This document shows, in pieces, positions 24,796-33,026 of a stretch of DNA of 40,414 nucleotides. This DNA is from Syntrophaceae bacterium. GTDB taxonomy: Bacteria > Desulfobacterota > Syntrophia > Syntrophales > UBA2185. Each line of letters begins with the position of its first letter. Position 1 is the stretch's first letter. Where the stretch lies: assembly GCA_003153775.1 (NCBI GenBank), contig PMBI01000082.1, positions 140,680-181,093 on the forward strand. The letters are read 5' to 3'. The notes below the pieces were generated by a model. The model worked only from the letters and a program-made list of their open reading frames with translations. It ran no database searches and was not told the origin of the DNA. The position numbers and the translations under genes were made by a program.

Positions 24796-25338
24796 CTACA
24801 GAACATACTGATTTTGCTTTAAAAAATATGTTTGCGTGGGATATATTAAATGACGCCTGCTCGATGATGCCTTACGGGTTGTGCATTTGCTGCGGTCCAG
24901 GTTCCGCAAGCCAATTGAATCGAAAAGCCAGATGCGCTTGGACGTGATCTTGCGAACGATCGTCCAGTGGTCATGCAGACCGCCCAGGCTCAGAAGAATG
25001 GCCCTCTTTTCTCCTTTTGCACGTTTCTCGTAAAGAAAGCTTGCCATCTCTGTCCAGAATTCACTGATACCCACATCTGTCTGCTTTTGGAAAGGTATTG
25101 CCCGGTCTATTTTTTCTCCGATAATATCTTTGAATATGCTCCCCATCACCGTTATGCTGATTCCCTGCGCGAGCGTTACGGCGAGATTCTTATTTTCTTC
25201 AAGGTAGCAAATAATCTGAGTAAACAGTTCCTGCGAATCCTCGTTACCGAGTCCCCTGACGACGCGCATGGCATTTACGATACTGTATATGCCGCAAAGC
25301 GAGTCAAGGGCGCCCTGTTCATATGGTTTAAATTTCAT
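24796..25338 (-). CDS. Papain-fold cysteine-protease-like protein
   Basis: 180 residues. The N-terminus, KPYEQGALDSLCGIYSIVNA, has the glutamine (Q8) and cysteine (C15) layout of papain-fold peptidases, and a histidine/aspartate pair follows at H124 (LHDHWTIV) and D140 (RIWLFDSIG). This gives a plausible Q-C-H-D active site, similar to C39-type and YopT-like enzymes. No signal peptide, membrane segment or pro-domain is present, so it would act in the cytoplasm or on a partner. I start at the ATG at 25338 because AGGAG lies 7 bases upstream. It has no obvious operon partner. The target is unknown, and it could be a toxin-like or processing protease. Confidence 0.7.
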   Translation of the reverse strand: MKFKPYEQGALDSLCGIYSIVNAMRVVRGLGNEDSQELFTQIICYLEENKNLAVTLAQGISITVMGSIFKDIIGEKIDRAIPFQKQTDVGISEFWTEMASFLYEKRAKGEKRAILLSLGGLHDHWTIVRKITSKRIWLFDSIGLRNLDRSKCTTRKASSSRRHLIYPTQTYFLKQNQYVL

Positions 25339-25565
25339 CCGATCACTCCTGGGAGGGTTGCTAAAAGAATTCTCCAATGCGGGATAGTATAGATCGATAT
25401 TCTTTCACATTGCTCCGCACTTGAAAAGAAATCTTTTTGATTCTCTTGGAGAAGTATTATTATGTTATAATTGTTGCATAATTACACGAATGTCCAACGG
25501 GAAGACAGTTGCGAGGTCTGGGGGAACTGTGCCCTGCTTTCAAATATCTTGTTGAGCAAGGAGAT

Positions 25566-27689
25566 TTAACGGATGATTTTATACTGGGCCAAGTGGTATC
25601 TAATATTTTCTCCTAACGGCGCCAGTATATTTATGTAATCGTCGGTCCATGACGCACTTCCGTTTAAGCCGTCATCATGACCCAGCCTCACCCAACCGCG
25701 GTTCACCAATGGTTGGAGGCGCGCAGGATTCCTCGCCAGGGCGACGCACCAGGATGCATTCTGGTAATCTCTTAATTTATCTCTTGTTGCCGGTATATTT
25801 ATGGCGCCATACAGGTTTAGTCCCGCGGATGTGGATTTGATTACGGGTCTCAGTTCATAGTAGCGGTTAGAGACGTGAAAGAGGATGACCCCATCTTGTG
25901 CCAGTCTGCTGAGGTATATTTCCATGGCTTCCCGTGTCAGCAGGTGGGTCGGGATGCCGTCGCCGGTAAAGGCATCCATGTGGATAATGTCATAGTCGTG
26001 ATCTGCGCCGTCTGACTTTTGCATGGAGAGTCGCCCGTCGCCGACAATGACGCGAACTTTGACCTTGCAGTCATCCAAATAAGTAAACCACTGCCGGGCA
26101 ATCTTTTCGTTGTCAGGGTCTATTTCATAATAGGTGATGCGGTCGGTATCTTTTGCATACGCGGCGACAGCGCCCGATCCGAGCCCCAGTATAGCGATTC
26201 TCCGTGGGCTGTTGGTTGTTTGATAGACGTCGGCGATTCCTCCCCCGAGATAGAAGTAAGAAATCGGCGTCTGCCGCATGTCCGGATGGAGCAACTGGGC
26301 TCCGTGCAGGGTCCTGCCATGAAGCAGTTTTCTCAGTCCTCCCGGCATACCTTCGACGGACGGCTCGTCCTTAATTCGGTACGTTCCGTAAAAATTCCGA
26401 TAACGGAATTTAATCGGCTCTTGCCATGCTGTCCAGGACTCCACGCCGATGACCGTGAGCATAATCGCTACGATCAGGATACGGCTGCCGAGAGCGAGAA
26501 CAGAAGAGCGGGCCGGCCAGAGGACGGAAGACCTGTCACAGCACCACCAGAAGGACACGCCGAATAATGCGATGAGAATTGGATATTCAAACAGCCCTTT
26601 AAACATGTAGGGGGCGATAAGGCTGATGAAAGCCCCGCCTATCCAGCCCCCCAAGGCGATCGCGAAATAGAAATTGGTGAGATGCCCGGGGGACGGTCGA
26701 CGCTCATAGAGCGTGCCGTGTGCAACCAGACAGATCATAAAGAAGGCAGCTAGATGTCCGATTATGGCGAGCCAATGCGAAGGTCCCCACAGATAAAGTA
26801 TGAATGTGATGAGCAGGATTTCCGGCCATAATATTTTCAGAAACCTGGGAACGCCGCCTCTGTTAGAAAAGGTCACGATGAAGCTGCCCAGGTAAAGGGC
26901 TAAAGGGAGGACCCAGGTCAAAGGGAAAGAGCCGACTTCGAGAGCGATGAAGTTAGTGACGGCGAGAAGGAATGCGGAAGGGAGGCTGCTCAGCAGCAGC
27001 CACCGAGTATAGATTAAAGGCGTAACCTTATCCTTTCCAATTTCACTTGCGACATCTGAAGATTGGATATGCGGCCCCTTATCCGGACGGAGTTGAAACC
27101 ATGCCGCCACGCAAATAATCGCATAAACAATATATGTTCCTGTCCAGACAAGGCTCTGTATTCTCAGTCCCACCAGAGGTTCGGCTATAAACGTGTAACC
27201 CAGAAGCGCAATGAGGGACCCTGCATTTGAAGCCGCATACAGCGGATATGGCTCACGGTACTCTCCTATTGAAGATCGATAGAGCCATAACTGGGCGACG
27301 ACCGCCGTTGTCGAAAGGACAATGAAGGGCAGCGCTACATGCATAAACAAGATGCCGAGGATGTTGAAGAGCGGTGCGTGGGCGTCTGGTTGGGCATTGA
27401 TATTCAACGGCAGATTTATCAGGGGAAGGGCAAGCAGAAGCAAATGCCAGCCTCCCATTTTCTTTGCACAGAGATGCGCATACAGATATCCGATGAGGAG
27501 CATGGCTTGATAGAACATCAGGCACGTAAGCCAGACATGGGCCGCACCCCCGAAATAAGGCGTCAGCAGTCGGCCGACAAGGGGCTCCATTCCGAAGAGG
27601 AGGAGGGCGCCGGAAAAAACCATACTCGTAAGCACTATCATAGCCAGCCTCTGGCCGGATGCGCCCGCTGTTGCTGTCGTTTTTCCCAT
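25566..27689 (-). CDS. Membrane-fused spermidine-synthase-like protein
   Basis: About 707 residues. The N-terminal two thirds carry many hydrophobic helices, beginning AMIVLTSMVFSGALLLFGME, in the style of the fused MFS/spermidine synthase family. The C-terminal third is a SpeE-like methyltransferase-fold domain: ILGLGSGAVAAYA, then YYEIDPDNEKIARQWF, VGDGRLSM and HMDAFTGDGIPTHLLT. The domain would bind an aminopropyl donor or S-adenosylmethionine-like ligand. Whether it makes polyamines is not established for this fused class. The ATG at 27689 directly precedes the first membrane helix; a longer frame to 27872 would overlap the divergent gene's start and lacks a ribosome-binding site. Confidence 0.8.
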   Translation of the reverse strand: MGKTTATAGASGQRLAMIVLTSMVFSGALLLFGMEPLVGRLLTPYFGGAAHVWLTCLMFYQAMLLIGYLYAHLCAKKMGGWHLLLLALPLINLPLNINAQPDAHAPLFNILGILFMHVALPFIVLSTTAVVAQLWLYRSSIGEYREPYPLYAASNAGSLIALLGYTFIAEPLVGLRIQSLVWTGTYIVYAIICVAAWFQLRPDKGPHIQSSDVASEIGKDKVTPLIYTRWLLLSSLPSAFLLAVTNFIALEVGSFPLTWVLPLALYLGSFIVTFSNRGGVPRFLKILWPEILLITFILYLWGPSHWLAIIGHLAAFFMICLVAHGTLYERRPSPGHLTNFYFAIALGGWIGGAFISLIAPYMFKGLFEYPILIALFGVSFWWCCDRSSVLWPARSSVLALGSRILIVAIMLTVIGVESWTAWQEPIKFRYRNFYGTYRIKDEPSVEGMPGGLRKLLHGRTLHGAQLLHPDMRQTPISYFYLGGGIADVYQTTNSPRRIAILGLGSGAVAAYAKDTDRITYYEIDPDNEKIARQWFTYLDDCKVKVRVIVGDGRLSMQKSDGADHDYDIIHMDAFTGDGIPTHLLTREAMEIYLSRLAQDGVILFHVSNRYYELRPVIKSTSAGLNLYGAINIPATRDKLRDYQNASWCVALARNPARLQPLVNRGWVRLGHDDGLNGSASWTDDYINILAPLGENIRYHLAQYKIIR

Positions 27690-27803
27690 CAAAAAAACCT
27701 GAACACCTGAAATTACTGGCGGCTCTAATATCACATAAGACAGGGAACGGCCATTAAAAATGATTGCATCGATCTTGTGCATAAGAATTTCCAAAACGCC
27801 CCC

Positions 27804-27832
27804 TTGAGATAAATCATGACATAGGGTAATAT
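27804..27832 (+). promoter_or_regulatory. Candidate promoter of the SHMT-like gene
   Basis: TTGAGA (27804-27809), 17 bases, TAATAT (27827-27832); predicted start near 27839, some 32 bases before the ATG. An ATGACA/TGTCAT inverted repeat (27816-27821 and 27844-27849) brackets the -10 region and could be an operator. Confidence 0.5.
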
Positions 27833-27870
27833 GCCTGCGCTTTGTCATAAAATACAGGAGGAACAACTTC

Positions 27871-29238
27871 ATGGATTTTCGGAATCTTAAGAAACAGGAC
27901 CGTGAGATCTACAAGCTGATCAAGAAGGAGGAAGAGAAGCAGCAGTATAAACTGTCAATGATCCCATCGGAAAACTTTTCCAGTCCCGCAGTGCGGGAGG
28001 CCTTATCATCAGTATTTGTGCATAAATATGCCGAGGGATATCCTCATAAGAGGTATTATGAAGGAAACCAGTTCGTGGACAATCTTGAAGAACTTTGCCA
28101 GCAGAGGGCAAGGCGGGCCTTCTCTCTCCCTGATGACTGGCATGTGAACGTGCAGCCGCTTGCGGGAGGTAATTCGAATCTGGCCGTTTATAACGGGCTT
28201 CTCGATCCGGGAGATACCATCCTGAGCATGTATCTGCCGGATGGCGGACACTTGTCGCATGGTTGGTCATTTCCCGAGAAAGATGAACAGGGATTGGGAG
28301 GGCAGGTTGAGCAGGCCATCTATCTGGGAGGCAAGAGAAAAATCAGCATCGTTTCAAAAATTTTTAAAGTGGTGCAGTACAAAGTAGAGCCCGGTTCTCG
28401 GCTCTTTGATTATAAGAAGATCATGGCTATTGCCAAGGAGTACCGCCCGAAAATGATCATCTCAGGGGGTACCGCATATCCGCGCGAAATCGATTATGAC
28501 GCCCTTCACTCCATTGCGAAAGAAGTGGGCGCTTATTATCTCGCAGATATCGCCCATGAGGCCGGCCTCGTGGCAGCGGGCGCCAATAAGTCACCTGTAG
28601 GGAAAGCGGATGTGATCACTTTTACAACGCATAAAACCATTCGCGGGCCGAGGGGCGCCGTTATCCTGTGCAGAGGCGATTTGGCAGAGAGAATAGATTT
28701 CGGTGTCTTCCCGGGCTTGCAGGGGGGCCCTTTCGAACACACGATCGCTTCGCTTGCGGTTTGCCTGAAAGAGGCGTGTACGCCGGCATTTAAAAAATAT
28801 GCCTTCCAGGTGGTAAAGAATGCTCAGAGGCTTGCGCAAAGGTTCATGGAGAAAGGCTACGATGTAGTTTCCGGCGGAACTGACAAGCATCTGGTGCTCA
28901 TAGATATGAGAAGTAAGAAACTGTCGGGACGGAATCCTGCCAAAGCCCTTGACCAGGCGGGGATCATCATGAACCGCAATTCGGTTCCCAATGAAACCGG
29001 ATCGCCAATGAACCCGTCAGGACTGCGGATGGGCACGCCGACCATCACCACGCGCGGCATGAAGGAAAAGGAGATGGATAAGATTGCCGAGTGGATTGAT
29101 TATGTCATTAGAGTTGTCGGACCTGATTGTGATCTGAAGCCCGCCGAATTTGAAGAGAAAATCAAGAAAATGCCGGAGCTGCGGAAAATTGCCGCCGAAG
29201 TGAAAATCCTTTGCCGGAAATACCCCCTTAATATTTGA
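27871..29238 (+). CDS. Divergent serine hydroxymethyltransferase-like PLP enzyme
   Basis: 455 residues of the GlyA fold. Conserved parts: MIPSENFSSPAVREAL, YAEGYPHKRYYEG, D226 and H229 in LADIAHEAG, and the PLP lysine K255 in TTHKTIRGPRGA. Two parts differ from typical GlyA: the segment usually reading QPHSGSQAN is QPLAGGNSN, and an extra stretch of roughly 30 residues follows the GGHLSHG motif (about 130-165). Typical bacterial GlyA has about 415-420 residues. It may be an SHMT with altered substrate or folate handling, or a related aldolase. AGGAGG lies 9 bases before the ATG. It is the only gene in its transcript. Confidence 0.85.
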   Translation: MDFRNLKKQDREIYKLIKKEEEKQQYKLSMIPSENFSSPAVREALSSVFVHKYAEGYPHKRYYEGNQFVDNLEELCQQRARRAFSLPDDWHVNVQPLAGGNSNLAVYNGLLDPGDTILSMYLPDGGHLSHGWSFPEKDEQGLGGQVEQAIYLGGKRKISIVSKIFKVVQYKVEPGSRLFDYKKIMAIAKEYRPKMIISGGTAYPREIDYDALHSIAKEVGAYYLADIAHEAGLVAAGANKSPVGKADVITFTTHKTIRGPRGAVILCRGDLAERIDFGVFPGLQGGPFEHTIASLAVCLKEACTPAFKKYAFQVVKNAQRLAQRFMEKGYDVVSGGTDKHLVLIDMRSKKLSGRNPAKALDQAGIIMNRNSVPNETGSPMNPSGLRMGTPTITTRGMKEKEMDKIAEWIDYVIRVVGPDCDLKPAEFEEKIKKMPELRKIAAEVKILCRKYPLNI

Positions 29239-29264
29239 CGGGGCTTAATCCTGCCAATTTTCGT

Positions 29265-29295
29265 GAAGCTCCCCGCCGGCAGGTCGGGGAGCTTC
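29265..29295 (+). terminator. Strong hairpin after the SHMT-like gene
   Basis: GAAGCTCCCCG and CGGGGAGCTTC form an 11-bp perfect stem, 27 bases after the stop. No T-tract follows on either strand, so it may be a REP-like hairpin or a non-canonical terminator. Confidence 0.5.
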
Positions 29296-29473
29296 GCGGC
29301 CGGGAGTATACCATCAAATCGGGTACCATCGCCCGGTCTTCAGGAGGCCAAGACAGGGTGTGTTGCCTGTCTCAGGGTCGACAACTGCCGAGCAGCATTT
29401 CCTGCTCTGCAGGTGCCATCTGTATAACAAAACATGCCCGGAACAGAATGCAAAATAGAAATGCGGAATCTGA

Positions 29474-29746
29474 TCACTCCCTATTATGTATAAGGCCCAT
29501 CATAGCAAGCACGAGAATGGCGAAGCCGAACGCTATGTAGAGCAAAGTGATGCGATTGAGCTGTAATTCTCCCCTTTCTGTGAACAGCATGACGTTGGAG
29601 AGGTAGCTCCAGTAAATTAGAAAGCCGTAGTTGAGAAGCAGGGCCATCCTGGTGTAGCCGAAAATCAATACAAGTGTAGTGAGGGACAGAAGGGCGAGGA
29701 TATGAGAAAGTGGCACCGATAGTTGTGTTGACATTAATGCCTCCAT
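29474..29746 (-). CDS. Small three-helix membrane protein of unknown function
   Basis: 90 residues with three hydrophobic helices (about 13-31, 36-55 and 65-86) and a short charged tail HNRE. Two ATG codons each have a good ribosome-binding site: AGGAGG 8 bases before the first (29746), and GGAGG, part of the first codons, 5 bases before the second (29734). Upstream lies a CRP-type palindrome placed for class II activation, so the gene may respond to a CRP/FNR-family regulator. I do not recognise the family. Confidence 0.7.
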   Translation of the reverse strand: MEALMSTQLSVPLSHILALLSLTTLVLIFGYTRMALLLNYGFLIYWSYLSNVMLFTERGELQLNRITLLYIAFGFAILVLAMMGLIHNRE

Positions 29747-30185
29747 ATTACTTTCCTCCTTTCCCAGATATGCTTGATCTTTGCCCCCTGATTCACTGCC
29801 AATTTTTTTGACACGATCTTTTGGTCAATAATCTAAGCCGCAGCGCTATAAAAAGCTGTGATAATGATCACACAAAAATCAATACTGATTCCTGCGGGAA
29901 CATAAGAATTTGTGAACTGCATTCCAAAGGCATTTAAAAATGTGAAGGAGGGCTTTGGCAGGTATTTGGGATTCGGCAGCGCATGCCGACGATGCTGTCC
30001 CTTAAGAATCTAAGATTCTCTTATGAAAGCAGAGTGCCGATAGATTCGGCAGATGCATCTACTTTATCCATCGGTTGAAATTTAAGACATAGTGAATTCG
30101 CAAATGACTTCTTGCGGGATCTCAATACGCAAAGATGTGTTTCCGGATATTGTATGTGATAGTCTAAGAGTAGGTGTTGGTTCTA
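29747..30185. other. Gene-free region of about 440 bases with hairpins
   Basis: It lies between the small membrane protein and the RRM gene. It holds the CRP-type site and, at 29970-30052, three adjacent inverted repeats: CGGCA/TGCCG (29974-29988), AGAATCT/AGATTCT (30005-30019) and TGCCGA/TCGGCA (30035-30051). The 10-mer GATTCGGCAG occurs twice (29970-29979 and 30043-30052). I see no coding frame with a ribosome-binding site. Confidence 0.5.
29830..29872 (-). promoter_or_regulatory. CRP-type site with class II promoter geometry
   Basis: TGTGA, six bases, TCACA (29857-29872) is an exact match to the CRP-type symmetric site and to the core of the HcpR-type site of sulfate reducers. On the minus strand TAGATT (29835-29830) lies where a -10 box is expected if the site is centred near -41. 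The next minus-strand gene is the small membrane protein 80 bases beyond. The site is seen; regulator and direction are inferred. Confidence 0.6.
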
Positions 30186-30512
30186 TTACCGCCTACCGCG
30201 GCTGCCTCTGAATCCTCCGCCGGAATCCGACTGGTACGGTCTTGCTCTTCCGCTATCCCTGTCTTTTTTCGGCCTGGCTTCACTGACGACGATTGTATTT
30301 CCGTCAAGCTGGCCGCCGTTGAATTTTTCAATTGCCTCTTTTGCTTCCTCTTCCGAGGCCATCTCGACAAACCCGAATCCTTTGGATAGTCCGGTTAACC
30401 TGTCTTTTATAATATTTACCGATATGACTTGACCAGCCCCGGTAAAGTTTGACGTCAGATCATCTTCAGTAACCTTGCTGGACAGATTTCCGATGTATAA
30501 TTTTTTGTTCAT
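30186..30512 (-). CDS. RRM-type RNA-binding protein
   Basis: 108 residues: a single RNA recognition motif followed by a flexible tail. RNP2 is LYIGNL (5-10) and RNP1 is KGFGFVEM (44-51). The tail (about 80-108) is rich in Arg, Gly and Ser and ends GGGFRGSRGRR, as in cold-induced bacterial and cyanobacterial Rbp proteins. It should bind single-stranded RNA, probably as a chaperone. AAGGAG lies 7 bases before the ATG. The cold-shock gene lies just upstream in the same direction, and a terminator separates the two, so RRM expression may need read-through or its own promoter. Confidence 0.93.
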   Translation of the reverse strand: MNKKLYIGNLSSKVTEDDLTSNFTGAGQVISVNIIKDRLTGLSKGFGFVEMASEEEAKEAIEKFNGGQLDGNTIVVSEARPKKDRDSGRARPYQSDSGGGFRGSRGRR

Positions 30513-30559
30513 GTATCGTCTCCTTTTGGGTTACCGCAGAAAAACCTGAAGACAGAAAA

Positions 30560-30593
30560 AGGCACCCCGTTTAAGGTATTTATAGGGGTGCCT
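30560..30593 (-). terminator. Terminator of the cold-shock gene
   Basis: AGGCACCCC/GGGGTGCCT arms around a 16-base loop, followed on the minus strand by TTTTCTGTCTTC. It lies 18 bases after the cold-shock stop codon and before the RRM gene. Confidence 0.85.
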
Positions 30594-30611
30594 CTTTCTG
30601 TAAAGAACCTC

Positions 30612-30812
30612 TTATACAGTCTTTACATTAACAGCAGACGGACCTTTTGGACTCTGCTGGACGTCAAATTTGACGCGCTGGCCCTCAGATAACGTCCTAA
30701 AACCGCTGTCTTGAATGGCGCTGAAATGAACAAATACATCGCCGCCTTCATCATTAGCAATGAATCCGAATCCCTTCTTCTCATTAAACCACTTAACGAC
30801 TCCTTCTGACAT
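30612..30812 (-). CDS. Cold-shock protein (CspA family)
   Basis: A 66-residue single cold-shock domain. RNP1-like KGFGFI and RNP2-like VFVHFSAI are both present; it begins [19 protein letters not shown] and ends [10 protein letters not shown]. It binds single-stranded RNA and DNA and melts RNA structure. I start at the ATG at 30812, 8 bases after AGGAGG; an ATG at 30821 would directly abut that site. A leader of about 170 bases precedes it, typical of cold-shock mRNAs. Whether it is cold-induced or constitutive cannot be told. Confidence 0.95.
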   Translation of the reverse strand: MSEGVVKWFNEKKGFGFIANDEGGDVFVHFSAIQDSGFRTLSEGQRVKFDVQQSPKGPSAVNVKTV

Positions 30813-30988
30813 TGTTTTCATCCTCCTTTCTTAGATTTTTCAAAAGTTGGATTTCCACGTTGACAGAAAGAACAATTCACCATATCCCTTGCGAACATGA
30901 TGGTCTACCTTATACTGCAAAATGCCATTACCCAACTTTTTTATGATTTTCTGAACCGTAAAAAGGCCTCTTCCCTCAAATATTGGGC

Positions 30989-31018
30989 AATCTATTATGA
31001 CTTTTTATCGAATGTCAA
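30989..31018 (-). promoter_or_regulatory. Promoter of the cold-shock gene, long leader
   Basis: Minus strand: TTGACA (31018-31013), 18 bases, TAGATT (30994-30989). A start near 30982 gives an untranslated leader of about 170 bases. The leader (30813-30982) contains no other recognisable gene. Confidence 0.6.
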
Positions 31019-31109
31019 GTTTTTTCTATAAAATCTTTGTGACAAATTAACCGGTATTCAGCCGGATTCTGTTCATCTGCCCATCAGGTAAAAAAAATCG
31101 TCGATTTGA

Positions 31110-31538
31110 TCAGGCAATTCCGAGAAGCTCGATTTCGAAAATCAAATCCTTACCTGCCAATGGATGGTTCCCATCGAATGTAACGCTCGTATCTGATACG
31201 CCGGTCACAGTAACTTCGATAACTTGTCCGTCATCCCTGCGGAATTGCAGCCGTTGACCGACACTCGGTTGAAAATCTTTAGGAAGCTGATCCCGCTCGA
31301 AGACAACGATCATTTCTTCAAGGCGCGATCCATAGGCCTGGTCGGTCGTGATTCTCGCAGTCTTCGTTTCTCCTACCTGCATTCCCACTACAGTAGCTTC
31401 AAAGCCGGGAATGACCTGACCTCCGCCGATTTTGAATTCGAGAGGACCACAATCCTGGGAGGAATCGAAGACTGAGCCATCATCAAATGATCCTTTATAA
31501 TGAACCTTCACATTGTCGCCGCTGCCTGCCTTTTTCAT
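31110..31538 (-). CDS. FKBP-type peptidyl-prolyl isomerase, SlyD class
   Basis: 142 residues with the SlyD order: an N-terminal half-FKBP (GDNVKVHYKGSFDDGSVFDSS), an interrupting IF chaperone domain (about 65-125), and the closing FKBP strand (HPLAGKDLIFEIELLGIA). The GNHPLAGKDL motif is the usual SlyD signature. It should catalyse proline isomerisation and assist folding in the cytoplasm. The His-rich metal-binding tail of E. coli SlyD is absent. It lies 46 bases downstream of the patatin lipoprotein gene, in the same direction, and AAGGA precedes the ATG. Confidence 0.93.
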   Translation of the reverse strand: MKKAGSGDNVKVHYKGSFDDGSVFDSSQDCGPLEFKIGGGQVIPGFEATVVGMQVGETKTARITTDQAYGSRLEEMIVVFERDQLPKDFQPSVGQRLQFRRDDGQVIEVTVTGVSDTSVTFDGNHPLAGKDLIFEIELLGIA

Positions 31539-31584
31539 TGGTCAATTCCTTTTTTCAGATGGTGATGAAATCTCAGGGCATGTA

Positions 31585-32505
31585 CTACTTGATGCTGCCT
31601 TCCTTGCTCATTCTGGAAATGATCTCTCTAATATTCGGCAGAGCGCTCAGTGTTGCCTTCTCTCCCTCGAGGATGGCTTCATGTCTCTTGGAAAAATCCG
31701 CCGCTCCTATGTGCCCCACATCGGGTCTTATCACGACATCTGCCCTGCCCAGTTGTATCTGGGATATCTTGGCATGCATGATGTCGATTGATTGCAGGAT
31801 CGTTTCTATGGTGCTCTTGGGGGATGAATTTGCAGAATTCGCGGATATATCGACGGCTATGACGACATCGGCGCCATATCTTTTTGCCGCATCAATAGCC
31901 AGCGGGCTTACGACGCCTCCGTCCACGTATGTCCCGCCTGAAAGTTTCACCGGCTGGAATATGCCGGGAATCGAAGAGCTTGCCCGCACTGCAGTTCCCG
32001 TGTTGCCGGTGCCGAAAACGACTTCTTCACCGGTCTGTATCTTCGTGGCTACCGCATAAAAAGGGATCTGCAGCTTTTCCATCGGAGTATCCTTTAACGC
32101 CCAGTTCACATAATTTTCGAGCCTCTCCCCTTTGACAAATCCATTATCCGGGATGGTCAGGTCTATAATATCGTCCCTCTGGATAGAGATAGCCATGGTT
32201 TGCAGTGTGTAGGCGTCAAATCCATACGCATACAGGCTTCCCACAAAGCTCCCGGCACTCGTGCCGACTATCATGTGGATAGGTATTTTGTTGGATTCGA
32301 GGATCTTAAGCACGCCGATATGCGCAAATCCCCTCGACGCCCCTGCGCCCAAAACCAGGGCAATCTTGGCAGGCTTAGGAGGAGGCAGGAGGGGAGGCGG
32401 TTTGGGAACACATGCCAGGATAGTGAGAATACAGGCTATGATGATTATAGATAAACCGGCGTTCTTAATTTCCCGCAAAGGGTCATGATAAGACGTCTTT
32501 AACAT
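31585..32505 (-). CDS. Patatin-like phospholipase lipoprotein (RssA type)
   Basis: 306 residues. A hydrophobic N-terminus (about 17-32) ends in a lipobox LTILAC, so C32 should be acylated and the protein anchored in an envelope membrane. A Pro-rich linker follows, then the patatin domain: oxyanion loop GAGASRG (53-59), nucleophile S83 in GTSAG, and the aspartate of the dyad D195 in YVDGG. It is expected to hydrolyse acyl esters of lipids. The preceding cache gene is in the same direction but is separated by a hairpin. The lipobox location is read from sequence; the substrate is unknown. Confidence 0.92.
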   Translation of the reverse strand: MLKTSYHDPLREIKNAGLSIIIIACILTILACVPKPPPLLPPPKPAKIALVLGAGASRGFAHIGVLKILESNKIPIHMIVGTSAGSFVGSLYAYGFDAYTLQTMAISIQRDDIIDLTIPDNGFVKGERLENYVNWALKDTPMEKLQIPFYAVATKIQTGEEVVFGTGNTGTAVRASSSIPGIFQPVKLSGGTYVDGGVVSPLAIDAAKRYGADVVIAVDISANSANSSPKSTIETILQSIDIMHAKISQIQLGRADVVIRPDVGHIGAADFSKRHEAILEGEKATLSALPNIREIISRMSKEGSIK

Positions 32506-32519
32506 ATGTCAAATTTTAT

Positions 32520-32550
32520 GGTCAGAAAGGCCGAAGCGGCCCTTCTGACC
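32520..32550 (-). terminator. Hairpin after the cache protein gene
   Basis: GGTCAGAA-A-GGCCG pairs with CGGCC-C-TTCTGACC around AAG: 13 of 14 pairs. On the minus strand ATAAAATTTG follows. It probably limits transcription from the cache gene into the patatin gene. Confidence 0.65.
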
Positions 32551-32567
32551 ACATTTGGTACACTGCT

Positions 32568-33026
32568 TTACTTGGTCTTATAATATCCACAGACGACGAT
32601 CAGGTCACCCACTTTTTCGAAGAAAACAGACTTTGGCTCAACTTTTTTGGTCTGCGGATTGGTCCAATTGTAATCCATCGTGCCCTTGCCCTTTGTATTT
32701 GCCTCATCGACTATGGCTTTAATAAATTTTTTCCCGTCAGTGTCTTTGAGATCAATCAGAGGCTGCCCGATTAGTGAGTGGTTAGCGCCATGAGACACGA
32801 CGACGCCCTTCTGGTCCAGCACATAGATGTACAGGTCATCTTTCACAAACTGTCCCTTCAGGTCGTCAAATGCCGGAAATGCCTTGGCCTTCCCGTTAGC
32901 CTTGAGATACGCAACTGCTTTGTCCAATATGCCTTTAGCCTCTTTAGCCGTGCCTTTGGCCAGTGCAAAAGTAGTCATTCCTGCCAAAAGGCCCACCACC
33001 AAAATTACCGTTATCAGTTTTTTCAT
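32568..33026 (-). CDS. Secreted single-cache-domain protein
   Basis: 152 residues. A signal peptide (1-23, ending TTFALA) is followed by a single-cache sensor domain: helical LDKAVAYLKANGKAKAFPAF, YIYVLDQKGVVVSHGANHSLIGQPL, and GKGTMDYNWTNPQTKKVEPKSVFFEKVGDLIVVCGYY. Such domains bind small organic ligands in the periplasm. There is no membrane anchor or signalling domain on the same chain, so it would act as a free binding protein or partner of a separate receptor. GGAGAAGGGG precedes the ATG. It stands alone between two other envelope-protein genes. Confidence 0.85.
   Translation of the reverse strand: MKKLITVILVVGLLAGMTTFALAKGTAKEAKGILDKAVAYLKANGKAKAFPAFDDLKGQFVKDDLYIYVLDQKGVVVSHGANHSLIGQPLIDLKDTDGKKFIKAIVDEANTKGKGTMDYNWTNPQTKKVEPKSVFFEKVGDLIVVCGYYKTK

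Noticed and set aside
27690..27872. N-terminal extension of the spermidine-synthase-like protein
   Set aside because: Its start would overlap the start of the divergent SHMT-like gene, no ribosome-binding site is seen, and the extension has no family similarity.
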